DNA from: Azomonas macrocytogenes
GTDB taxonomy: Bacteria; Pseudomonadota; Gammaproteobacteria; Pseudomonadales; Pseudomonadaceae
Direction: 5' to 3'
Length of the DNA: 64,000 bases
Assembly: GCF_014191985.1 (NCBI RefSeq)
Contig: NZ_JACHXI010000014.1
Location: 1 to 64,000, forward strand
The notes under the pieces are model-generated. The model searched no databases, was not told the origin of the DNA, and saw only the letters and a program-made list of their open reading frames with translations. Each line of letters starts with the position of its first letter. Position 1 is the stretch's first letter. A program made the translations under genes and the position numbers. Positions 1 through 7,936 of this stretch are shown here, piece after piece.

Positions 1-32
1 TCGGTGTAGCGACGACGGGTAATACGTTGCAT
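1..32 (-). CDS. 5' end of an unidentified gene (truncated by window edge)
   Basis: A minus-strand ATG at 32-30 follows a good GGAGG ribosome-binding site, and ten codons read MQRITRRRYT before the window ends. A short basic start of this kind is seen in some transposase first ORFs, which would fit the IS debris next door. Ten residues cannot identify a family, so the product is left unnamed. Confidence 0.4.
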   Translation of the reverse strand, partial: MQRITRRRYT

Positions 33-271
33 GGGAACCTCCAGGTTGCGATCAAAGTATCGCTTCCTGGCGTCCGCTCTGGTGGGGCAGGTTCAAACTG
101 CTGGGAAGCATGGGATTCGGCTCTCCAATGGAATCGGGGGCTGTCGCGACAGACTGTCGCTTAAGGGTAATCCCGAGCAGCCCTTCGATTCAGTGAGCTA
201 TTCCCCGATTTCGCCCTTGCCGGCAGGGCGTGAGTCCTATAAGCGCTTTTTCACTCTTAAAGGCATGCCTT
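33..271. other. non-coding stretch at the edge of IS debris
   Basis: I see no convincing gene here. The stretch contains a perfect 12-bp palindrome CTGTCGCGACAG at 141-152. It lies between the start of the truncated gene and the stop codon of the IS4-type remnant, so part of it may be that element's old end. No clean terminal inverted repeat could be paired by eye. Confidence 0.35.
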
Positions 272-857
272 TCAACGTCTTTTCCCCGCGCCCTTGATGA
301 CCCGATCGGTGGAAACATGGGAGCTGGCAATGGAGTCACTGACATAGCCGGCGTTAGGTCGCCCAGTCTTGGGCCCACGTTTGCTGGTGGTCAACTGCTT
401 GGGACTGAGGCGGGCGGCCAGCGCCAGCAAGCGTTGCAGCAGGCGTTGCGGATCAGAGTCGGCACAGGGCAGATGCTCGGGCGGCACGCTCGCGATCATG
501 CCCTCATAGGTGCTGTTGATCTCCACCGTGAGGTGGTAGGTGGACACATCACTTGCGGATGCGTTGTCCGATGGGTCTGCTCGATCACGGCCTTGAGCAG
601 CGACAGCACGTTTATACGCCAGCACCGCCACGGCAAAGCCCAGCAGGGCCGCGCGCGGATGGCCCAGCGTCTTGGATCTCACTGTGCAACAGCGACTCCA
701 GCCGCCCGAACAGGCCCTCGATGCGCCAGCGTTTGCGATATAGCCGCGCGATGGTGGCCGCGTCGATGGCCGCCGGCAGGTTGCTCCACAGGGCCATGAT
801 CTGGTCGCCCGATTCGGTGGGCCTAGTGAGCTGGATTTCGATGCGCCGCCAGGGCGG
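272..857 (-). pseudogene. IS4-family transposase remnant, C-terminal part, frameshifted
   Basis: Read from about 857 down, one frame gives a C-terminal DDE transposase segment with LYRKRWRIEGLFGRLES, the Y-x2-RW-x-IE type motif of IS4 elements. The reading then moves frame at 'HSEIQ' to continue as LGHPRAALLGFAVAVLAY and later DVSTYHLTVEINSTYEGM. It ends at what looks like the native stop (HVSTDRVIKGAGKRR). At least two further indels break the frame. The N-terminal half with the first catalytic Asp residues is missing, and the fragment abuts the IS630 remnant near 857. It cannot make an active transposase. A related inverted piece lies at 4940-5167. Confidence 0.8.
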
Positions 858-1598
858 CGCCCGGCCAGCAGCCCCTTTTCTCTTGAACCCCGGTGATGTC
901 GATAAGCTGCAAGGCTGGCTGCGCATGGGGTCGCTGCCTCAGCGCATCGGCCAGCGAGCCAGAATTCTGTTGCTGCTGGCCAATAGCCTCACGCCCAAGG
1001 AGATCAGCGAGCAGTTGCACGTCTGCGCGCCAGTGATCTTCAAATGGTGCAAGCGCTATCAGAAGGCTGGCCTTGAGGGACTGAGTGATCTGCGGCGCAG
1101 CGGAGCACCGCGCAAGCTCGACGCGGCGAAGATCAAGGAAATCCTGACGCTGACGACCCAGCGGATGCCGCGCGAGGCTACCCATTGGAGCCTGCGATTG
1201 ATGATCAGATACGCTGGGGTCAGCATCTGGCAAGTCGCACAGGTGTGGGCGGCTGCCGATCTTAAGCCACACCGGTTGAAAACCTTCAAGATCAGTAACG
1301 ATCCGCACTTTGCAGACAAAGTGGTCGATGTCGTCGGGCTGTACTTGAATCCGCCCGACAACCCAGCGCCTCATGGCTGAACGCCGTGGAGGGCTGGTTC
1401 GCTCAGCTGGAAAGACGGGCGCTTTATCGTGACGCCTTCAACAGCGTGACTGATCTGAGAGCGGCTATTCGTCGGTTCATTGAGGCTCATAACGAACATT
1501 CGGCCAAGCCGTTCCGCTGGAACAAAACGGCTGAGTCGATTATCGGTTCAGTGCATCGAGCAAAGCTGGCAGTTATTCGGAATGAGTTATTGGATTAA
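858..1598 (+). pseudogene. IS630-family transposase with internal deletion of the catalytic core
   Basis: The N-terminal part (858 to about 1365) encodes the helix-turn-helix region typical of IS630 transposases (SLPQRIGQRARILLLLAN, EISEQLHVCAPVIFKW). The C-terminal part (about 1368-1598) encodes SWLNAVEGWFAQLERRALY and ends RNELLD. Between 'YLNPPDNP' and 'SWLNAVEGW' the roughly 100 residues carrying the first two acidic residues of the DDE triad are missing, and the two parts are in different frames. The usual protein is about 340 aa; about 240 codons remain. Its 5' end runs directly into the IS4 remnant without a clear start codon. Confidence 0.8.
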
Positions 1599-1610
1599 CC
1601 AGACAGGCCA

Positions 1611-3428
1611 CTAGGTGCGCTCCTCAACAGTCGTGTGCTGCTCCGTCAGCCTCCATGTGCCTTGTGCCTCCAGGTCCAGGCGGTGAGTGTGGAAGTTGGC
1701 CAAGGTGGCGCGGTGGCCGACGCTGACCAACATGGTGTCGCCCATCGCGTTGCGCAGCAGGGAGTAGAGGGCGTGCTCCAGACCTTCGTCCATGGCTGAG
1801 GTAGATTCGTCGAGAAAGACGATCTGCGGCCGGTTGAACAGCACTCTGGCGAAGGCCAGGCGCTGCTGCTCGCCGATTGAGAGGATGCGCGACCAGTCGT
1901 TGGGCAGGTCCAGCCGGTCCACTAGGTGGGCCAGGTTGACCTGGCGCAGCGCCTGCTGCAGACGCGGCTCGTCATCCGGCCCGCTGGCGGCGGGATAGGC
2001 GATGGCGGTGCGCAGGTCGCCCAGGGGCAGGTAGGGGCGCTGAGAAAGGAACAGCGCCGCGGTGCCGCCGGGACGTTGTACCTCGCCCTCGGCGTAGGGC
2101 CAGAGGCCGGCCAGGGCGCGTAGCAGGGTGGTCTTGCCGCTGCCCGAAGGGCCCTTGATCAGCAGCGCCTGCCCCGGTTTCAGGCTAAGGTTGAGATTCC
2201 TCAGCAGTCGGTGGCCGTCGGGGCGCAGTACCTGCATGTCGCGAATTTCCAGGGTCTGGTCGTGGTCAACCCGGCTCACTCGCGGTAGCTCGTGGGCCTG
2301 GCGGTTGGCGTCGAGGAAACCGGTGAGGCGGTCGAGGGTGGCACGGTACTGGGCGAAGGTATCGTAGGAGGAGCGGAAGAACGACAGCGAGTCCTGCACC
2401 TGGCCGAAGGCCTGGGAGGTCTGCATCACATCGCCCAGCTTGATGGCGCCGCTGAAGAAGCGCGGCGCCTGGAGGATGAAGGGAAAGACCACCGCCACCT
2501 GGCTGACGGCGAGGTTGAAGCCATCGAACTTCAGGCCTCGGAAAACCAGCGCCCAGACGTTGCTGATCAGCGCGGCGAAGCGGCCCAGCAGGGTGTTCCG
2601 CTCGATCGCGGTACCTTGGTAGAAGGCTACGTTCTCCGCGTATTCGCGCAGGCGCATCAGTGCATAGCGGAAGTTCGCGGTGAGCTTCTCGTTGAGGAAG
2701 TTTAGGCGGATCAGTGGGCGGCCGAGGCGGAAGGCGATCCAGGTGGCGATGATCACGTAAATGTACACCGCGAACACCATGGCCCGGGGGATCTCCACAC
2801 TGGCGACTTGCAACGGCGCCGAGAGCCCCCAGAGAATGGCAGTGAAGGCCACCAGCGAAACCAGTGCGCTGACTGCACCGAGGACGAGGCTTACCGAGCC
2901 GGTGACGAAGGAATTCACATCCAACTCGATGCGTTGGTCGGGGTTGTCCACCGGCTCGTCGAGGAACTGCCCGCGGTAGTAAGCGTCGCCTTCCATCCAG
3001 TCGCGGGTCAGGCGGTCGGTGAGCCAGATCCTCCAGCGGATACTGAACGCCTGGGTCAGGTAGTAGTTGAACAGCGCGCGCAACACATGGATGGTGGCTA
3101 GCACCGCGAACACCCCGAGCAGGTACCAGAAGACCTTCTGATCCAGCTCCTGCAGGGCGCTGTAGAAGCCGTTGTACCAGAACGAGAAGAGCACGTTCAT
3201 GCGTACTGAGAACAGCGCCAGCACCAGCAGCAGGGCGAACACCAGCAGCGGATGCCAGCTGTGCTTCGGGCTGAGGTAGGAGCCGGCGATCTGCCAGAAT
3301 TGGCTACCCCAGCGGGTGAAGCGTACCGCCAGGACCGCCGCGGCGGCGCAGGACGCGAGGGTAATGAGCGATGCGCCGGCGAGCCAGTGCAGGCTATCTT
3401 GCAACGCCTGATGCCAATCCATTTCCAT
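1611..3428 (-). CDS. ABC transporter, fused permease/ATPase of the SbmA/BacA-YddA type
   Basis: This 605-aa protein joins a membrane domain (about residues 15-350, six or so hydrophobic segments) to an ATP-binding domain. The ATPase shows Walker A GPSGSGKT (426-433), signature LSIGEQQ (516-522), Walker B IVFLDE (536-541) and an H-loop His near 572. The permease part resembles the SbmA/BacA-like 'ABC_membrane_2' family, whose members import peptides, bleomycin or vitamin B12-like compounds. Substrate here is unknown; the nearby cobalamin cluster makes B12 worth testing, but they are not in one operon. Start chosen at MEMDWHQ. It is transcribed towards the IS630 remnant, which begins 12 bp past its stop. 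Confidence 0.8.
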   Translation of the reverse strand: MEMDWHQALQDSLHWLAGASLITLASCAAAAVLAVRFTRWGSQFWQIAGSYLSPKHSWHPLLVFALLLVLALFSVRMNVLFSFWYNGFYSALQELDQKVFWYLLGVFAVLATIHVLRALFNYYLTQAFSIRWRIWLTDRLTRDWMEGDAYYRGQFLDEPVDNPDQRIELDVNSFVTGSVSLVLGAVSALVSLVAFTAILWGLSAPLQVASVEIPRAMVFAVYIYVIIATWIAFRLGRPLIRLNFLNEKLTANFRYALMRLREYAENVAFYQGTAIERNTLLGRFAALISNVWALVFRGLKFDGFNLAVSQVAVVFPFILQAPRFFSGAIKLGDVMQTSQAFGQVQDSLSFFRSSYDTFAQYRATLDRLTGFLDANRQAHELPRVSRVDHDQTLEIRDMQVLRPDGHRLLRNLNLSLKPGQALLIKGPSGSGKTTLLRALAGLWPYAEGEVQRPGGTAALFLSQRPYLPLGDLRTAIAYPAASGPDDEPRLQQALRQVNLAHLVDRLDLPNDWSRILSIGEQQRLAFARVLFNRPQIVFLDESTSAMDEGLEHALYSLLRNAMGDTMLVSVGHRATLANFHTHRLDLEAQGTWRLTEQHTTVEERT

Positions 3429-3627
3429 GATGATTATTCGGGGGCCGTGTGAGGGGTGATTTGTCCAGGGTGTCGAGTGTCGTGCTCGATGGCGGATCGA
3501 CTGGCTAGAGGCTTAGGTGGGGGCGCTGGACCTAGCGTCGGAGCCACGATAGTAGCATCGCGTCTGGGCTTGCTCATGCTGTGTTGGTTCACCGTTCGAC
3601 TTCCGGTTGGGGGAAGCCATGACGGTT

Positions 3628-4818
3628 TCAAACGCTTTGGCTCTCCTTCATTTTTGCCAAGAGTGTGCCCTGTGGTGGTCTGGTCCTGAAGTGCTGATGC
3701 AGGCCCTCGAAGATAGCGTTGGCCACTTTCTGTTGATGACGTGGGTCAACCAGCTTCTTGCAGTCACCCGTGTTGGACATGAAACCAGTTTCCACTAGCA
3801 CCGAGGGGATATCCGGTGACTTGAGGACAGCGAAACCGGCCTGTTCGACGCGTTTCTGGTGCGAGCCGGCAACGCTCTGCAGGCTACTGAGGATGTTCTT
3901 GCCGAGGTCGAGGCTGGTGGATATGGTTGCCGTCATCGACATGTCCAGGATGACTCCTGCAAGCACCGGGTCCTTGCCTTTTAGGGACAGCAAGTGCTGT
4001 GAGCCGAGTAAGTCGACGCGATTCTCACGCTCCGCAAGCCAGCGTGCTGTGGTTGAAGTAGCACCGCCTTGCGATAGAGCAAAAACCGATGCTCCGGATG
4101 CGCTACGGCGTGGCGCAGCATCAGCATGTACGGAGATGAACATGTCGGCATTGTAGCGACGGGCCACCTCGACACGCTTGCGCAGAGGTACGAAAACGTC
4201 TCCGTTGCGCACCTGGCGGGCCCTGAATCCACGCTGGTCATTGACCTTCTTCACCAGCAGGCGGGCAATGGCCTGCGCCACCACTTTTTCCTGCTCGCCT
4301 TTAAGACCTACTGCACCGGGATCCTTGCCGCCATGACCGGCGTCGATCACCACGACGATATCCCGTTGCCCGCTGCTGGCAGGAGAGGCGGGGACGACGA
4401 GATCGGCCAAGAGCGATGGTGTGCGCGGTTGGAAGTCCAGCACCAGGCGATGCCCTTTCCCTTCGGAAGGTGACAATAGAAAGCTGGTCATCTGGACGGG
4501 AGTGTTCAGATCGAACACCAGTCGTGTATTGGCTTCCTGCGACCCGCTACGCACTGACCGAATAGGGCTGTGAGCGAGTGGTAGTTCAGCGAGGTTGGTG
4601 TTCAGGCGTGTGTTATCCAGATCAACGATCACCCGCTGTGGCGCGGCCAGTTCGAAGGTCTGGTGCTTGACCGGGCCACTGAGATCCAACACCAGACGCA
4701 GCCTGTCGGAGCTGCGCCAACCCCGGACGCTAATGATTTGCTGGACTGCGTGAGCAGGGCCGGAAAAAGGCAATGCAAGGCCGACAAACAAGAGCCTCAG
4801 CAAATGACGTCGGTGCAT
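3628..4818 (-). CDS. amiC: N-acetylmuramoyl-L-alanine amidase (AMIN + Amidase_3), probably Zur-regulated paralogue
   Basis: A 396-aa exported enzyme that cleaves the amide between MurNAc and the stem peptide of peptidoglycan. Residues 1-24 form a signal peptide ending AHA. An AMIN domain (about 27-130) is followed by the zinc amidase domain (about 155-378). Putative zinc ligands are H162 (DAGHGG), E177 and H231 (ISVHADA), and the catalytic Glu is E343 (LVETGF). There is no LysM domain. A Zur-box-like palindrome lies about 43 bp upstream of the start. Pseudomonads are known to carry a Zur-controlled amidase (amiA) among zinc-sparing paralogues with dksA2 and folE2, so this may be that paralogue rather than housekeeping AmiC. 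The upstream neighbour is lost to IS debris. Confidence 0.9.
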   Translation of the reverse strand: MHRRHLLRLLFVGLALPFSGPAHAVQQIISVRGWRSSDRLRLVLDLSGPVKHQTFELAAPQRVIVDLDNTRLNTNLAELPLAHSPIRSVRSGSQEANTRLVFDLNTPVQMTSFLLSPSEGKGHRLVLDFQPRTPSLLADLVVPASPASSGQRDIVVVIDAGHGGKDPGAVGLKGEQEKVVAQAIARLLVKKVNDQRGFRARQVRNGDVFVPLRKRVEVARRYNADMFISVHADAAPRRSASGASVFALSQGGATSTTARWLAERENRVDLLGSQHLLSLKGKDPVLAGVILDMSMTATISTSLDLGKNILSSLQSVAGSHQKRVEQAGFAVLKSPDIPSVLVETGFMSNTGDCKKLVDPRHQQKVANAIFEGLHQHFRTRPPQGTLLAKMKESQSV

Positions 4819-4860
4819 GGGGCGGCTCCATCATTGGAAGAAAATGGATTACTATATATT

Positions 4861-4875
4861 TGTTATAACATAACA
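4861..4875 (-). promoter_or_regulatory. Zur-box-like operator upstream of the amidase
   Basis: TGTTATAACATAACA is a 15-bp near-perfect inverted repeat. It fits the proteobacterial Zur consensus TGTTATAnTATAACA with one mismatch. It lies 43 bp upstream of the amidase start, next to a TATAGT-like -10 in minus-strand reading, where a bound repressor would block transcription. Functional assignment is inference from motif and position. Confidence 0.6.
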
Positions 4876-4939
4876 TTTATCTTGTCCGGCCATAACTTAT
4901 GTGATCTTGTGTAGGCGCCTTAAGTGAGGGGCAAGCAAT

Positions 4940-5167
4940 TGGAGTCGCTGCTGCACAGCGAGATCCAAGGCGCTGGGCCATCCGCGCGCGGCCCTGCTGG
5001 GCTTTGCCGTGGCGGTGCTGGCGTATAACGTGCTGTCGCTGCTCAAGGCCGTGATCGAGCAGACCCATCGGACAACGCATCCGCAAGTGATGTGTCCACC
5101 TACCACCTCACGGTGGAGATCAACAGCACCTACGAGGGCATGATCGCGAGCGTGCCGCCCGAGCATC
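4940..5167 (+). pseudogene. second IS4-family transposase fragment, inverted copy of 472-700
   Basis: This 228-bp stretch is nearly identical to the reverse complement of 472-700. It encodes the same broken C-terminal transposase segment (ESLLHSEIQ, GFAVAVLAYN, STYHLTVEINSTYEG). It shares two of the frame-disrupting lesions with the other copy: the same extra base after 'HSEIQ' and the same missing base before 'STYHL'. The other copy has one extra A in the run at 'LAY'. Both copies therefore come from one already decayed element. Together they bracket the transporter-amidase segment as a 229/228-bp inverted repeat. Confidence 0.8.
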
Positions 5168-5298
5168 GTAAACTCGCACGCGAGCCCGGTCCGCTTCCTC
5201 AGCCATTTTCGCCTTGTCTGGCCTTAGCTCGCGATACTTTGAACAGGCTCTTAGACCAGTCCGCTGGCGAGACATTGTGGTCATCGCATTGACGCAGA

Positions 5299-5319
5299 AA
5301 GGGGCGCCATGCGCCCCTT
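5299..5319 (-). terminator. intrinsic terminator downstream of ibpA
   Basis: A GC-rich hairpin (AAGGGGCGC, loop CAT, GCGCCCCTT) begins 22 bp past the ibpA stop. On the minus strand it is followed by T-rich sequence. Confidence 0.7.
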
Positions 5320-5340
5320 CTGTATAAGTGCTCCGTTCAT

Positions 5341-5817
5341 TCATTGTCGGGATTGCGTTGGCTCGTCAGTTGCCAGAGCCAGTTTTTCCTCTTCGTCGCT
5401 GTTGATCTGAATTTGCCTTGGTTTGGCTTCTTCCGGCACGACCTGTTCAAGGTCGATATGCAGCAGTCCATTGACCATTCCCGCATTGCGGACTTCGATA
5501 TGGTCGGCCAGGCGGAACGAGAGCTTGAAAGCGCGCTGGGCGATACCTTGATGCAGGTAGGTCGCATCCTGCGTTTCGCTTTCCTGCCTGCTGCCGCTGA
5601 CGGTGAGCACGCCGCGCTCGACCTCCAGGTTCAGATCCGCGCTATCGAAACCGGCTGCCGCAATCACGATACGGTACAGGTTATCGCCACGTTTCTCGAC
5701 ATTGTAGGGCGGGTAGGTACTGCCTGTCTCATTGCGCAGCGCGGATTCGAACAGATCATTGAACCGGTCGAAACCGATGGATTGGCGAAACAGTGGAGCC
5801 ATGGAAAACGTGTTCAT
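5341..5817 (-). CDS. ibpA: small heat-shock protein IbpA (Hsp20 family)
   Basis: A 158-aa alpha-crystallin-domain chaperone that holds unfolding proteins in a refoldable state in the cytoplasm. The N-terminus carries the IbpA-like FDRFNDLFESAL segment. The crystallin domain runs about 35-130 (YPPYNVEKRGDNLYRI, GVLTVSG, FKLSFRLADHIEV, NGLLHIDLE). The C-terminal IQI-type motif near 143 (RQIQIN) is the usual oligomerisation signal. The gene stands alone, with a sigma-32-type promoter, a structured leader and its own terminator, so it is heat-induced and monocistronic. Confidence 0.93.
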   Translation of the reverse strand: MNTFSMAPLFRQSIGFDRFNDLFESALRNETGSTYPPYNVEKRGDNLYRIVIAAAGFDSADLNLEVERGVLTVSGSRQESETQDATYLHQGIAQRAFKLSFRLADHIEVRNAGMVNGLLHIDLEQVVPEEAKPRQIQINSDEEEKLALATDEPTQSRQ

Positions 5818-5879
5818 TTTCGATCTCCTGAATATCAGCGAGTTCAGTTATCGCGGGACCCAGATCTCGGCATCCCGTG
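5818..5879 (-). ncRNA. candidate ROSE-type RNA thermometer in the ibpA leader
   Basis: The roughly 60-nt leader between the predicted start site and the ATG can fold into a hairpin with a CGGGA/TCCCG stem. A second fold has CTCGCTGA facing the Shine-Dalgarno AGGAGA. ROSE thermometers in small heat-shock genes mask the ribosome-binding site in this way, and pseudomonad ibpA genes are known to have them. The fold here was judged by eye only. Confidence 0.5.
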
Positions 5880-5885
5880 TTTCAT

Positions 5886-5913
5886 ACATAGGGATGCTGC
5901 CAGGGGTTTCAAG
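5886..5913 (-). promoter_or_regulatory. sigma-32 (heat-shock) promoter of ibpA
   Basis: In minus-strand reading, CTTGAAA (5913-5907) is separated by 13 bp from CCCTATGT (5893-5886). This matches the RpoH consensus CTTGAAA...CCCCATnT closely and lies about 70 bp upstream of the ibpA start. Confidence 0.8.
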
Positions 5914-5990
5914 AGAGAATTTTCCGGCCGGGAGACGGACGGTCATGGTTGCTCAAGCTGCAGGCGAGATGCTGCGGCCCTGAGAGATAT

Positions 5991-6377
5991 TCAATCGATT
6001 CTCACGATTCGAACCGGGGCTGTGCCGTCTTCCAGCAGGTCGATTTTCTTCGCCGCTGCACGCGAGAGGTCGATGATCCGGCCTCGTTTGAAGGGGCCGC
6101 GGTCATTGATGCGCACGGTTACGGCCTTGTTGTTTTGCAGGTTGGTCACCTGCACTTTGCTGCCGAGAGGGAGCGTTTTGTGGGCCGCGACCAGCTTGTT
6201 GTTATTGAAGATTTCACCGCTGGCCGTTTCTTGGCCATGGAGGTTGCGAGCGTAGTAGGAGGCCTCGCCTCGCTGTCGGAATACGGATTTTTCACTGGCC
6301 AGTGCGTCCGGGTGGACAGTGCAACCGATCATCAGGACAAACAGGGCAGGGATGTTCAGCCATTTATTGATTCGCAT
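5991..6377 (-). CDS. RlpA-like septal/cell-wall protein, short form
   Basis: A 128-aa exported protein with a double-psi beta-barrel RlpA domain (about 35-126): [20 protein letters not shown], then [14 protein letters not shown] and VRINDRGPF. These motifs are those of RlpA lytic transglycosylases acting on denuded glycan strands. The N-terminal hydrophobic stretch ends LMIGC, which may be an atypical lipobox, so it could be a lipoprotein. The C-terminal SPOR domain that targets full RlpA to the septum is absent, so this is the short paralogue type. Its exact role is unknown. Confidence 0.8.
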   Translation of the reverse strand: MRINKWLNIPALFVLMIGCTVHPDALASEKSVFRQRGEASYYARNLHGQETASGEIFNNNKLVAAHKTLPLGSKVQVTNLQNNKAVTVRINDRGPFKRGRIIDLSRAAAKKIDLLEDGTAPVRIVRID

Positions 6378-6629
6378 GCTTCAATCCTCTTCACTACCAT
6401 TGCCGTGGACGCGGGAAGATCGATTCGAATAGGTGTTTGCTGTCGCTTTTATCTGCTGTCTTCCGGCGTGCATTGATTTTTGGAGCTTTTTTTCCAGCGT
6501 ATTGTTCACTCAAACGCTGGTGCGGTTCTTTCAGGATATTGCAAGGGGGCGAAGTTTGCGGTTTTTGGCGATTGATCGCCACCTATTCGTGTTTTCGGGG
6601 TCGTGGCGAGGATGCGGAATGTCGTGCAT

Positions 6630-7364
6630 TTATAGCGTCCAGCTCACCAATACTGCGCATTCCAGCAGTTCCACCAGCGCGCCGGCGGTGTCGCCGGTCG
6701 TACCGCCCAGGCGTGACAGCAGGCTGCGCCGGATGAGCAGGAACACCAGGCTGGCGACCAGCAGCGACTTCAGGCCCTGTCCGCCAGCGGCCAGCAGCAC
6801 GCCAACGGCGGTTACCAGCAGGATGAGCACGGCACTTCGGCGCGGCAGGTGTTCGGCCAGCGCCTGGCCGAGGCCTCCGGGACGGACGTAGGGTGTCCCG
6901 GCAAATAACGCTGGAAGCGCCGCGCGGCCCAGTAATGGAACGACCAGCAGGGCCTGGAGCTGGCCGGCTTCGAGCAGTGCCACGAGCGCCGCGAACTTGA
7001 GCAGCAGAACCAGCAGCAGCACCACCACGGCGATGGGACCGCTGCGTGGATCCTGCATGATGGCGAGGGTCCGTTCGCGATCTCCCAGGCCGCCCAGCCA
7101 GGCGTCGGCGCTGTCGGCCAGACCATCCAGATGCAGCGCGCCGCTCAGGGCTACCCACAAGGTCAGCAGCAGAGCGGCCTGCAGCAAGGTCGGCGTGCCA
7201 TGGAGCAGCAGGGCCGTCAGCCACAAAAGATTTCCCAGCAGCAGGCCGACCAGCGGGTAATATAGCAGTGAACGGCCAATATCCCGGGGTTCCGGCAGGC
7301 CGGGTAGCTGGACTGGCAGGCTGGTAAGAAATTGCAGGGCGATCAGGAAGGGGTACATGGGCAT
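6630..7364 (-). CDS. cobS: adenosylcobinamide-GDP ribazoletransferase
   Basis: A 244-aa integral membrane enzyme (CobV in Pseudomonas naming) that joins adenosylcobinamide-GDP and alpha-ribazole to give adenosylcobalamin. Several hydrophobic segments and the family signature LHLDGLADSADAWLGG (about 77-92), with its acidic residues for metal binding, are visible. Upstream, FLTSLPVQLPG and LLYYPLVGLLLGN match the family N-terminus. It is the last gene of the cobalamin operon and overlaps cobC by 22 bp, which suggests translational coupling. Confidence 0.93.
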   Translation of the reverse strand: MPMYPFLIALQFLTSLPVQLPGLPEPRDIGRSLLYYPLVGLLLGNLLWLTALLLHGTPTLLQAALLLTLWVALSGALHLDGLADSADAWLGGLGDRERTLAIMQDPRSGPIAVVVLLLVLLLKFAALVALLEAGQLQALLVVPLLGRAALPALFAGTPYVRPGGLGQALAEHLPRRSAVLILLVTAVGVLLAAGGQGLKSLLVASLVFLLIRRSLLSRLGGTTGDTAGALVELLECAVLVSWTL

Positions 7365-7936
7365 TCTTCCAGATGCAGCACCTCTTGCAGGCTGACGTGC
7401 AGCCGGAACAGCGCGGCGTGTTTGACCTCCACCTGCAACAGGCAGTGGCGTTGCAACTGGCGGGCGCGGGCGAGCAGCAGGCGAATCACTCCGGCATGAG
7501 TGACCAGCAGCAGGTGTTCACCGGCGTGTTGCGCGGCCAGCCGCTGGAGCGCGCCGAGTACGCGGGCCTCGAAGGCCGATAGCGGTTCGCCCTGTGGCGG
7601 CGTGAAACTGTAGGGATCGCTCCAGAAATGCCCCAGCTCGATACTATGGGTCTCCATCAGCGCGGCAGGCGTGAGGCCTTCCCAGGCACCGAATTCCAGT
7701 TCGCGCAGATTTCGCTCCAGGCTCAGCGGCAGCTGTCTTTGCTCGGCCAATTCGGCGGCGAAGGCAGCGCAGCGTTGCAGGGGCGAGCTGATAATCCGTG
7801 TCCAGGGGGCATGATTATTCACGGCTGCGCGTAGCTGAGCCCAACCGATGGCGCTCAACGGGTCATCCAGGCTACCGCGAAAACCGGGAGCGGTGCCGGT
7901 ATCGCCGTGGCGCAGCAAGTCCAAGGTCAGGCTCAT
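7343..7936 (-). CDS. cobC: alpha-ribazole phosphatase, histidine phosphatase superfamily
   Basis: A 197-aa enzyme that removes phosphate from alpha-ribazole 5'-phosphate in nucleotide-loop assembly. The phosphohistidine motif LLRHGDT is at residues 7-13. Other hallmarks are [16 protein letters not shown] and VTHAGVIR (second catalytic His). The start [11 protein letters not shown] is chosen because its ATG overlaps the cobT stop as ATGA. A longer open frame upstream is out-of-frame cobT sequence. Confidence 0.88.
   Translation of the reverse strand: MSLTLDLLRHGDTGTAPGFRGSLDDPLSAIGWAQLRAAVNNHAPWTRIISSPLQRCAAFAAELAEQRQLPLSLERNLRELEFGAWEGLTPAALMETHSIELGHFWSDPYSFTPPQGEPLSAFEARVLGALQRLAAQHAGEHLLLVTHAGVIRLLLARARQLQRHCLLQVEVKHAALFRLHVSLQEVLHLEECPCTPS

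Noticed and set aside
1792-3452. Several plus-strand open frames opposite the ABC transporter
   Set aside because: They lie antisense to a complete ABC transporter with all ATPase motifs and show the composition of a high-GC shadow.
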